Shown here: in pieces, positions 1-6,557 of the stretch
How the letters are laid out: each line of letters starts with the position of its first letter
How positions within the stretch are numbered: the first letter of the stretch is position 1
Program-made: the position numbers and the translations under genes
Source of the DNA: Deltaproteobacteria bacterium
GTDB taxonomy: Bacteria > Desulfobacterota > Desulfarculia > Adiutricales > Adiutricaceae
Reading direction: 5' to 3'
Length of the DNA stretch: 12,608 bases
Assembly: GCA_031279155.1 (NCBI GenBank)
Contig: JAITJB010000195.1
Location: forward strand, 1 to 12,608
Notes under the pieces: generated by a model
Database searches by the model: none
What the model was told of the DNA's origin: nothing
What the model saw: the letters and a program-made list of their open reading frames with translations, nothing else

Positions 1-1
1 T

Positions 2-736
2 GTCAGAGTTAAAATCGTGGAAGTTACTTTAAAAGAACTTCCCGAGATAAATGACGATTTTGTTAGAGATCTAAATATCGAAGACATCACTAGCTTAAAA
101 GAGCTTAGAGAAATAGAAAGAAATAGGCTTATCGACGAGCAAAATCAGAGGATTAGACAGAACCTTCAGAATCAATTATTCCTAAAACTCGACGAGCTCA
201 TCACCTTTGACCAAGTGCCGCCTAATTTACTGGAAAGCCAGATCGATCGCGAAATCGTCCATATCAGAGACATGGCTATGTATCATAACCAAAGGGAGCT
301 GAAGGAAAGCGTCGAACAATGGTTAAACAACCAGGAATTAAGAGATAAATATCGCCAGCAAGCTATTTTTAACATTAAAATTCAAGCTATAAAATTTAAA
401 CTACTTAAAGCAGAAAATATAACCGTAGAAGATTCAGAAGTCGCCGATTATGTAAAAAGATTATCGGAATATGCACAGTATGACCAGGCAGATGATTTAA
501 ACTCCAAACAATTTACGCTTCAGATCGCTGAAAGATTGCGCAACGATAAGCTGATCGACGTGTTACTCTCGAAGGTTCAATTTAAGGAATTCACACCAGA
601 AAAGCCAGAGTCTATACCAGGGCAGCCAGAATCTACACCCGAGCAGCCAAAATCCCCTGATGGTGAGACAAAAGGCGAGACAACAGATGAGACGCTAGGT
701 GAGACAAAAGGTGAATCGTCCGACAATCCAAGTTAA
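2..736 (+). CDS. tig: Trigger factor, C-terminal part (5'-truncated by window edge)
   Basis: Ribosome-associated chaperone that shelters nascent chains. The frame is open back to base 2 with no stop (it reads VRVKIVEV before the strong block), so the GTG at 17 is internal and the gene begins outside the window. What is seen is the family's junction block KELPEINDDF followed by the mostly helical C-terminal chaperone domain, including the typical VPPNLLESQIDREI segment. The ribosome-binding and peptidyl-prolyl isomerase domains would lie upstream. The last ~47 residues (about 593-733) form a low-complexity tail, first Pro/Glu/Ser-rich with PES/PEQPKS repeats, then GETKGET-type repeats; many trigger factors lack such a tail. 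The gene is visibly more AT-rich than coaD and ilvE downstream. The assignment rests on motif recognition of the C-terminal domain only. An unrelated SurA-like helical chaperone is the main alternative, but the KELPE block favours Tig. Confidence 0.83.
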   Translation, partial: VRVKIVEVTLKELPEINDDFVRDLNIEDITSLKELREIERNRLIDEQNQRIRQNLQNQLFLKLDELITFDQVPPNLLESQIDREIVHIRDMAMYHNQRELKESVEQWLNNQELRDKYRQQAIFNIKIQAIKFKLLKAENITVEDSEVADYVKRLSEYAQYDQADDLNSKQFTLQIAERLRNDKLIDVLLSKVQFKEFTPEKPESIPGQPESTPEQPKSPDGETKGETTDETLGETKGESSDNPS

Positions 737-777
737 TAGAACCTTTTTTAAAATCATCTAATCAAAACTAACAACTC

Positions 778-789
778 TGCCCATGGGCA
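778..789. repeat. 12-bp perfect palindrome upstream of coaD
   Basis: TGCCCATGGGCA is perfectly self-complementary and lies 24 bases before the coaD start, in the 77-base gap after tig. It could be an operator-like dyad or chance. The ATG inside it is out of frame with coaD. No clear -35/-10 pair is seen in this gap. Confidence 0.35.
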
Positions 790-813
790 AATTTCAGCGT
801 CATTGGTGCGACT

Positions 814-1299
814 TTGGCTGACTGCGCCATCTATCCCGGCTCTTTCGATCCTCCCACCTTGGGCCACTTGAGCCTGGTGGAAAGAGGTCTAGTAGTTTTT
901 GATAAGATCATTGTCGCCGTGGCTGTTAATCCCCACAAAGCCACGCTCTTTACCGTCGAAGAACGCATCGAGCTCCTTAAGGAGTCTGTCTCAGGCTTTC
1001 CAACGGCCCGAGTTGAAGTCGATAGCTTCCAGAGCTTAACGGTCGATTACGCGCGTCTGCGCGGGGCTAGGGCCATCTTACGGGGCCTTAGGGCGACAGC
1101 TGATTTTGAATACGAGTTCCAACTAGCCATGGTTAACCGCCATCTATGTCCCGACGTGCAATCGGTCTTCATGATGGCGGATTATCAATGGTTTTATATA
1201 AGTTCCTCAACTGTCAAAGAGGCGGCCAGCTTTGGGGCCAATATCGACGATTTGGTTCCGCCGGCAGTATCTAAGCGCCTTAGACAAAAACTCGGTTAA
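814..1299 (+). CDS. coaD: Phosphopantetheine adenylyltransferase (CoaD)
   Basis: Cytoplasmic enzyme of coenzyme A synthesis that transfers AMP from ATP to 4'-phosphopantetheine, giving dephospho-CoA. Its 161 residues match the usual ~160. Visible hallmarks of this nucleotidyltransferase family are YPGSFDPPTLGH near the N-terminus (the TxGH nucleotide-binding motif is residues 15-18), RGLRATADFEYEFQ (about 90-103), and ISSSTVKE (about 129-136) near the C-terminus. The start is TTG at 814. No in-frame ATG or GTG lies between it and the conserved block, and an upstream ATT would only lengthen the N-terminus. No good Shine-Dalgarno is visible, so translation may be weak or coupled to tig, 77 bases upstream. 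The loop before ISSS reads MMADYQWFY, a little unlike the usual MPS-containing segment, but nothing essential appears lost. Confidence 0.95.
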   Translation: MADCAIYPGSFDPPTLGHLSLVERGLVVFDKIIVAVAVNPHKATLFTVEERIELLKESVSGFPTARVEVDSFQSLTVDYARLRGARAILRGLRATADFEYEFQLAMVNRHLCPDVQSVFMMADYQWFYISSSTVKEAASFGANIDDLVPPAVSKRLRQKLG

Positions 1300-1344
1300 T
1301 AGCCGGCCTAGATAATTTATCAGCCGGCTAGGCCAACCGTTTTT
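1300..1344 (+). terminator. Hairpin and T-tract after coaD, possible terminator or attenuator
   Basis: Immediately after the coaD stop, TAGCCGGC (1300-1307) can pair with GCCGGCTA (1323-1330), with GATA/TATC nested inside. A competing pairing joins GGCCTAG (1305-1311) to CTAGGCC (1328-1334). A run of five T follows at 1340-1344, six bases past the second stem. This resembles an imperfect intrinsic terminator. It lies only 12 bases before the ilvE start, so if active it would attenuate ilvE or separate its transcription from coaD. Confidence 0.45.
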
Positions 1345-1356
1345 CAGGGCACGATC

Positions 1357-2424
1357 ATGGAAATCAGTAAAAGACTACTTTCGCCTAAACATCGAAAGGT
1401 CCACCCCATCGACGAATCCAAGCTGGGCTTTGGCGACACTTTCACCGACCACATGTTCAAAATGGATTATTTTGACGGCAAGTGGCAAAATCCCCGAATT
1501 GAGCCCTATGAGCCGCTACAGCTATCGCCTGCGGCCATGGTCCTCCATTACAGCCAGACCATCTTCGAGGGCTTAAAGTGCTATCGCCATCCCGACGGGC
1601 GCCTGGCTCTCTTTAGGCCCCGCGATAACTTTGACCGCTTCAACCTCTCAGCCGCCCGCATGGCTATCCCGCAGACCGACGCCGGCTTTTTGCTAGAAGC
1701 TTTAAAAGAACTCTTAAAGGTCGACGGCAGCTGGACTCCGTCCTTTTCAGGATCATCACTTTACATCCGCCCGACCATCATCGCCACCGAATCCCACCTA
1801 GGCGTCAGGCCCTCTAGAGAGTACCTTCTTTTTATTATCTTATGCCCGGTAGGCCCTTATTACCCCGAAGGCTTTGCGCCGATTAAAATCTACGTGGAAA
1901 GTTCTTTCAGCCGCTCGGCCCCTGGCGGCTTAGGGGCTATCAAGGCCGGGGCCAGTTACGCAACTAGTTTACTGGCTACTGAAATGGCGGCCCAAAAGAA
2001 TTTTACTCAATTACTTTGGCTTGACGCCTGCGAGCACCGCTACGTCGAAGAAGTCGGCAGCATGAACATGTACTTTGTAATTGATAATAAAATCGTAACT
2101 TCTAAGCTCACCGGAACCATCCTCCCAGGCATCACCAGATCTTCGGTCATAACCGTGGCTAGAGAATCTGGCCTAGAAGTCGAAGAGAGGCTCATAGATA
2201 TCGATGAGATTATTTTCGCCTACCGAAATGGCGCCCTGACGGAGGCTTTCGGCTCAGGCACTGCCGCCGTCATCTCGCCGGTCGGCTTACTTAGCTACCA
2301 AGGCGAAGAATTTACCGTGGCTAACGGCCAGATCGGACCCATCACCCAAAAGCTCTACGATGAGCTGGTGGGCATCCAATACGGCCTAAAACCCGATACC
2401 AGGGGCTGGGTGGATTATCTCTGA
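1357..2424 (+). CDS. ilvE: Branched-chain amino acid aminotransferase (class-II BCAT)
   Basis: PLP enzyme that swaps the amino group between Leu/Ile/Val and 2-oxoglutarate, the last step of branched-chain amino acid synthesis and the first of their breakdown. The 355-residue length fits the long (mitochondrial/Gram-positive-like) BCAT form rather than the ~305-residue E. coli form. Seen: GFGDTFTDHMF near residue 24, IFEGLKCYR (about 69-77), the PLP-lysine segment GGLGAIKAG with K196, YVEEVGSMN with E232 and N237 in the cofactor site, and TGTILPGITRSS around 252-263. The usual GGNYA after the lysine reads GASYA here, a mild variant. The ATG at 1357 has a weak AGGG upstream. coaD ends 57 bases before it, with a possible hairpin terminator between. 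The product is confident; exact substrate preference cannot be read from sequence. Confidence 0.95.
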   Translation: MEISKRLLSPKHRKVHPIDESKLGFGDTFTDHMFKMDYFDGKWQNPRIEPYEPLQLSPAAMVLHYSQTIFEGLKCYRHPDGRLALFRPRDNFDRFNLSAARMAIPQTDAGFLLEALKELLKVDGSWTPSFSGSSLYIRPTIIATESHLGVRPSREYLLFIILCPVGPYYPEGFAPIKIYVESSFSRSAPGGLGAIKAGASYATSLLATEMAAQKNFTQLLWLDACEHRYVEEVGSMNMYFVIDNKIVTSKLTGTILPGITRSSVITVARESGLEVEERLIDIDEIIFAYRNGALTEAFGSGTAAVISPVGLLSYQGEEFTVANGQIGPITQKLYDELVGIQYGLKPDTRGWVDYL

Positions 2425-2478
2425 TAGAAATAGCTATCTCTGAGTTCATAGAACCTCCAGCATCCCATCGGGACATCG

Positions 2479-2534
2479 CCATTCCATCTTGGCTATTCCA
2501 TCTTGGCTATTCCATCTTAGCCATTCCATCTTGG
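2479..2534. repeat. Tandem repeat, four copies of a 14-bp unit
   Basis: Four head-to-tail units of the form CYATTCCATCTTRG start at 2479, 2493, 2507 and 2521, with only two variable positions. A decayed fifth unit (CCATAACATCTGAA) follows at 2535. The tract lies in the 209-base gap between the convergent ilvE and terD genes, just before the shared terminator. The unit is not a multiple of three and the tract is not in a gene. It is likely a slippage-type minisatellite. Confidence 0.9.
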
Positions 2535-2551
2535 CCATAACATCTGAATAT

Positions 2552-2585
2552 AACAAAAAAAGCCCTACTAAGGGCTTTTTTTGTT
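2552..2585. terminator. Bidirectional intrinsic terminator between ilvE and terD
   Basis: Two 15-base arms (2552-2566 and 2571-2585) are perfectly complementary, separated by the loop ACTA. The core is AGCCCT/AGGGCT flanked by seven A on the left and seven T on the right. Either strand therefore makes a GC-core stem followed by a U-tract, so the element can end both the rightward ilvE transcript and the leftward terD transcript. Confidence 0.93.
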
Positions 2586-2633
2586 GGCCATATTCTGTCG
2601 TTCTATGTTCTAACGTTCGTTGTTTTATGCCTT

Positions 2634-3215
2634 CTAACTTTCGATATCGACATTAAAATTTCTAGCTAAGGCCGCCAAGCCGCCAGAAAAGCCCTGACCC
2701 ACGGCCCTAAACTTCCACTCGCCCTTGTAGCGATAGATCTCGCCAAAGATCATGGCCGTCTCAATGGACATGTCCTCCGTCAGATCGAAGCGGGCGATCT
2801 CGTTGTTATCAATCTGGTTAACAATGCGGATAAAGGCGTTTGAGACCATGCCAAAATTTTGGTTCCTAATATCGGCTTCGTAGATCGATACGGTCACGGA
2901 TATCTTGTGAATGTCAGGCGGCACCTTTTGTAAATCAATTTTAATGACCTCATCGTCGCCCTCAGAGCCCCCCACCAAGTTATCGCCAGTGTGCTCGACC
3001 GCGCCCTCAGGGGATTTTAGTTGGCCGTAAAAGATAAAATCATTATCGTTTCGTACCTTGTTTTGCTCGTTTAGCATGAAAGCTGAAGCGTCGAGATCGA
3101 AGTCCTCACCAGTTGTCTGACGGGCATCCCAACCTAAGCCGACAAAGATAGATTTTAGGTTAGGAATAGCCCCGCTCAAGGAGACGTTGCCGCCTTTCAC
3201 AAGCGATACACCCAT
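2634..3215 (-). CDS. terD: TerD-family calcium-binding stress protein
   Basis: Member of the TerD/TerE/CABP family linked to tellurite resistance and general stress. Family structures bind Ca2+ through a conserved acidic cluster. Seen: N-terminal MGVSLVKGGNVSL, GWDAR followed by DFDLDASAF (about 38-46), NDNDFIFY (57-63), the acidic GSEGDDE loop (about 83-89), and the C-terminal FDLTED...ETAMIFGEIYRYKGEWKFRAVGQGF...GGL signature. The 193-residue length is typical. I chose ATG 3215 over ATG 3221 because GGAGG (3222-3226) abuts 3221 but sits 6 bases before 3215, and the protein then begins in the family's usual way. It is the last gene of the minus-strand block, 69 bases after the Ca2+ ATPase with a strong hairpin between. 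TerD, TerE and TerZ paralogs are hard to tell apart, so the symbol means the family. Confidence 0.92.
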   Translation of the reverse strand: MGVSLVKGGNVSLSGAIPNLKSIFVGLGWDARQTTGEDFDLDASAFMLNEQNKVRNDNDFIFYGQLKSPEGAVEHTGDNLVGGSEGDDEVIKIDLQKVPPDIHKISVTVSIYEADIRNQNFGMVSNAFIRIVNQIDNNEIARFDLTEDMSIETAMIFGEIYRYKGEWKFRAVGQGFSGGLAALARNFNVDIES

Positions 3216-3245
3216 GCTCATCCTCCGCGATTGATTTATTGATTT

Positions 3246-3274
3246 AAGGCTGCGCGCGGTTAGCGCGCAGCCTT
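3246..3274 (-). terminator. Perfect 12-bp GC-rich stem-loop between ATPase gene and terD
   Basis: The 12-base arms 3246-3257 and 3263-3274 are exactly complementary around a 5-base loop. The stem begins about 10 bases after the ATPase stop codon (3285-3287). On the minus strand it is followed by A-rich sequence, not a T-run, so it is not a canonical intrinsic terminator in that direction. It may pause or process the transcript, or protect the upstream mRNA end, changing terD level relative to the pump. Confidence 0.7.
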
Positions 3275-3284
3275 GGTTTTACTC

Positions 3285-6200
3285 TTAAGCGGTTTTGGCC
3301 TTCGAGCGCTTAAGGAAGCGCACGATCTCACCTACCCAAAGGACCGGGGAAGTGCCAACGATAATAGCCACCCATTCGCCAAAAGATAGCGGCACGGTCC
3401 TAAAAATCGTCCCGCCTATTTGCGTCATTAAAATCTGCCCGATGGCGATGACGGTGACAATCAAAATAAACATCTTACTTTCTGCCAAGCCCGATAGCGC
3501 TGAACTGTCGCGGCCGAGCATCCTGGCGTTAAATAAGTTCCAAAACTGGAGGAAAACAAAGACCGTAAAGAAGACCGAGAGGTTATGAAGTCCTATAGTA
3601 GTTTCGGGGTTCATGGGGAAGAAAGATTGTAGGCATAATACTAAAATTAAAAACATGGCCAAAAATATGCCGCCGACCGTAAAAATAAACCTAGCCATAG
3701 TCGGGGTGACGATAAAGGCTTCCGGGTTTCTGGGGGGCTTAAGCATAACCGACCAATCGGGCGGCTCTGAGGCCAAAGCCAGGGCGGCGAAAGTATCCAT
3801 GATAAGGTTAACCCAAAGCATTTGGGTGACCGTTAAAGGTAGCTGAATGCCCAAAAATGGGCCCAAGAGAGCGACCCCTAAGGCCAAGACGTTAATGGTC
3901 AGCTGAAAGAGGATAAACTTTTGGATGTTAGCGTAGATGGAGCGGCCCCACATGACGGCCTGGACAATGGAGGCAAAGGAATCATCTAATAGGATAATGT
4001 CAGCCGCTTCTTTGGCCACCGATGTCCCGGTAATGCCCATAGCTAGCCCGACGTCGGCGTGGTTTAGGGCCGGGGCGTCATTGGACCCGTCGCCGGTAAC
4101 GGCTACGACCTCGCCTCTCTTCTGAAGTAAGGTAACTAGTCTCTGCTTAGCTAACGGTCTTGCCCGGCTCATGATAGTTAAGTCGCCGGCAGCCTTATAA
4201 GCTTCTTCGTCAGAGAGGGCCATAAAATCGTCGCCGGTAATAACTAAATTGGGGTCAGTGTCATTTGGCTTAATGATACCGATTTCGGTAGCTATTTCCC
4301 GGGCCGTAGCTTGAGTATCGCCGGTAACCATCTTAACTCTAACCCCGGCGCCGGCGCAGTGGCGGACGGCTGGCGGCACTTCCGGGCGGACCGGGTCGGC
4401 GATGGAGAAAAAGCCTAAGAAAGTAAGGTTGTTTTCATTAACTAGGCTTATAATTTTGTCCTGGCCGTATTCTAGGCTAGCGCCATTTCCGTTTTGTTCG
4501 CCGTTATCATCTGGGATAGTCCGCATGGCCAGAGCCAAGGTGCGCATGCCTCTGGCCTGTTCGTCTTTAAGGCTATCTAAAAGCTCGGTTTTATCGCTAT
4601 CTGATAACGGGACTATGGTCCCATCGGGAAGGCGCTTGGAATTTGAGCGGGCAATGATTATCTCAGGCCCGCCTTTAACGTGAACGGTTAGAGCGCCTTT
4701 AACGACCCCACGGCCAACGGTTGCCATGTACTTGCGCTCAGTGGAAAAAGTAAGCTGACCTACTAGTTCAAAAGCCTCTCGAAGGCTCTTATAGCTAAGA
4801 CCATTTTCCTCAAGCCAGATCAAAAGAGCCGATTCCGTAGGATTACCTAAGGGCTTAGTTAATTTTCCGCTCTCATCGGCCATGAGGTTGGCGGTGGAGT
4901 TGGCGGAAATGGCTTCAGCTACGAGATCAAGCTCGCTACCTTTTTTTAAGTCCCCTGTTAGGTTCGAAAAGTCTCGGGAGGCCACCTTCATTTGGTTCAT
5001 GGTTAAGGTCCCGGTCTTATCCGAGCAGATAACCGTGGCCGCGCCAATGGTCTCGCAAGCGTGCATGTGCCGAACTAGGTTATTGGCCGCCGTCATCTTG
5101 CGCATTGAGTAGGCTAGAGATAAGGTAACGCTCATGGGGAGGCCTTCGGGTACGGCCACGACGATAATAGTTACGGCCACCATGAAGTACCTTAATAGCG
5201 ATAGCGAAGTTGCTATGGGTAGCCATGTCGATATGCCGCCAGTAAGAACGCCGGCGGCCGCCCCTATCCCCAAGAGGACCCCAAAGAGAACGACGGCTAC
5301 CCCCACGGCTTGAAGCCAGGGCCCCAAACCCTCGCGGTCCAACCAGGCGTTATTGGGCCGCTCGCGGCCGGTGAGCTCAATAGCGTCAAAAACAACTGGT
5401 ACCCATATGCGCACCAAGGCCACGGCTAGGGCCAAGAAGATGGCGCACAAAAAATAAAGCTGCCCGCTAGTAAGAGGGACCTTTAGGTAGTAGAGATCTT
5501 GGTTGTCCTGGACCCGAACTAACGGCTGCGCGGTATCGGCCAAGTCGCCGTATTTAGCCCGTAAAATCTCTCGGGCGCTAGATATCTCTTCGCTAGTTGG
5601 CCCAGGGGCCCCCAATTCAACTCTAGAAATAACCGCTTGATCGCCTAAGTTACCCTGAAGGCCGGAGCGGATGGTTAAAGCCGAAAAGATCAAAAAGGCG
5701 ATGAGAAAGCCAAAAACGCCGATGAGCTGGCCTAGGCGAGCGAGCTGGCGGTTTAAGGGGGTTACTGTTTCGGTTTCTTCGGCTGCCGCCCGGGCCGTTT
5801 TTCCGATTTCCGAGGCGTCGCCTACGGTGGTTACCTGGCACAGAGCCCTTCCGTCAGAGACAAAGGTTCCTCTTAAAACTTGATGGCGCGGATAGGCTAA
5901 GGTCGTCTCCTCAGGCGCGCCTTGGACCTTAGGCCTTTTAGTTAATGGTAATGATTCTCCGGTCAGGGAGGCTTCATTAACCTGGAAAGATACAGCGCTA
6001 ACTACCTCGCCATCAGCCGGGATCTCTTCGCCCTGCTCCATGACTAAGATATCGCCGACAACTAGATCCTTTTTGGGAACAGAGCTATAAGCCCCGTTGC
6101 GGATGACCTTAACCGGCTCGTCATCGGAGACTTTATTTAATATGTCAAACTCTTGGCCAGCTTTGTACTCGTTAATGAAGCCCAAGGTGGTGGCCAAAAA

Positions 6201-6455
6201 AACAGCTATTATTATGCCTATCCCCTCAGCGTACTGACCTTCAATTATGCCAGCTAAGATAGCGATGACGGCGGCGACCAAAAGTATCCTGATGATGGGA
6301 TCCTCAAACTTTTCTAAGTAGAGTTTCCACCAGGGATCTCTTGGCGGCGGCGTCAAAATATTGGCGCCATAGAGCCGGCGGCTCTCTTCGACCTGAGCCG
6401 GAGTTAAGCCCGTAAATTGCGGCTTGTCGCTTTCAGGGGTGAGACTTTCACTCAT
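3285..6455 (-). CDS. PMCA-type Ca2+-transporting P-type ATPase with an enlarged M3-M4 loop
   Basis: Inner-membrane pump that uses ATP to export Ca2+ from the cytoplasm. P-type motifs seen: TGES (165-168, actuator), PEGLP in M4 (436-440), DKTGT with phosphorylated D479, KGGPE (594-598, nucleotide binding; KGAPE is more common), TGDT (711-714) and TGDGSNDAP (from 787). M4 with the VRHMHACET segment resembles eukaryotic plasma-membrane Ca2+ ATPases (P2B). N883 and D887 in M6 (NLIMD) with E437 fit one Ca2+ site. The 1056 residues exceed the roughly 850-900 usual in bacteria. The excess is residues about 264-415: an extracytoplasmic segment plus two extra hydrophobic helices (333-356, 380-406). 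There is no obvious C-terminal calmodulin-like region. The ATG at 6455 has GGAG 12 bases upstream. It lies between TerY-like genes and terD, suggesting calcium control belongs to this stress module. Confidence 0.93.
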   Translation of the reverse strand: MSESLTPESDKPQFTGLTPAQVEESRRLYGANILTPPPRDPWWKLYLEKFEDPIIRILLVAAVIAILAGIIEGQYAEGIGIIIAVFLATTLGFINEYKAGQEFDILNKVSDDEPVKVIRNGAYSSVPKKDLVVGDILVMEQGEEIPADGEVVSAVSFQVNEASLTGESLPLTKRPKVQGAPEETTLAYPRHQVLRGTFVSDGRALCQVTTVGDASEIGKTARAAAEETETVTPLNRQLARLGQLIGVFGFLIAFLIFSALTIRSGLQGNLGDQAVISRVELGAPGPTSEEISSAREILRAKYGDLADTAQPLVRVQDNQDLYYLKVPLTSGQLYFLCAIFLALAVALVRIWVPVVFDAIELTGRERPNNAWLDREGLGPWLQAVGVAVVLFGVLLGIGAAAGVLTGGISTWLPIATSLSLLRYFMVAVTIIVVAVPEGLPMSVTLSLAYSMRKMTAANNLVRHMHACETIGAATVICSDKTGTLTMNQMKVASRDFSNLTGDLKKGSELDLVAEAISANSTANLMADESGKLTKPLGNPTESALLIWLEENGLSYKSLREAFELVGQLTFSTERKYMATVGRGVVKGALTVHVKGGPEIIIARSNSKRLPDGTIVPLSDSDKTELLDSLKDEQARGMRTLALAMRTIPDDNGEQNGNGASLEYGQDKIISLVNENNLTFLGFFSIADPVRPEVPPAVRHCAGAGVRVKMVTGDTQATAREIATEIGIIKPNDTDPNLVITGDDFMALSDEEAYKAAGDLTIMSRARPLAKQRLVTLLQKRGEVVAVTGDGSNDAPALNHADVGLAMGITGTSVAKEAADIILLDDSFASIVQAVMWGRSIYANIQKFILFQLTINVLALGVALLGPFLGIQLPLTVTQMLWVNLIMDTFAALALASEPPDWSVMLKPPRNPEAFIVTPTMARFIFTVGGIFLAMFLILVLCLQSFFPMNPETTIGLHNLSVFFTVFVFLQFWNLFNARMLGRDSSALSGLAESKMFILIVTVIAIGQILMTQIGGTIFRTVPLSFGEWVAIIVGTSPVLWVGEIVRFLKRSKAKTA

Positions 6456-6513
6456 AGTTATTGGTTTCTCCGTGTTATGAAAAAGGGGAAAAAGATTGAA
6501 AATAAGATTAGGA

Positions 6514-6547
6514 TCAAAATAAAGAAAAGGCCGTTAGCCCTAAGGCC
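6514..6547 (-). terminator. Intrinsic terminator-like hairpin between TerY gene and ATPase gene
   Basis: On the minus strand, GGCC (6547-6544) and TTA pair with TAA and GGCC (6532-6529) around a GGGC loop with one bulged C. A T-rich tract, TTTTCTTTATTTT, follows. It lies in the 102-base gap after the 6558 stop codon and before the ATPase start. It probably reduces read-through from the kinase/TerY genes into the ATPase gene, which would then need its own promoter downstream; no clear one is seen. Confidence 0.55.
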
Positions 6548-6557
6548 ATAGGGGGTT

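Noticed and set aside
17..19. GTG at 17 as the true start of the first gene
   Set aside because: The frame is open to the window edge and the conserved trigger factor block begins within a few residues, so the start must lie upstream.
2479..2548. CRISPR array
   Set aside because: Units are 14 bp and directly abut without spacers; this is a tandem minisatellite.
5650..5841. 63-codon minus-strand frame within the ATPase gene
   Set aside because: Alternate frame of the same strand inside a continuous conserved coding region; Arg/Pro-rich, as expected of an off-frame reading.
3295..5883. Several plus-strand open frames opposite the ATPase gene
   Set aside because: All are antisense to a gene with complete P-type ATPase motifs, have low-complexity composition and no plausible ribosome binding sites.
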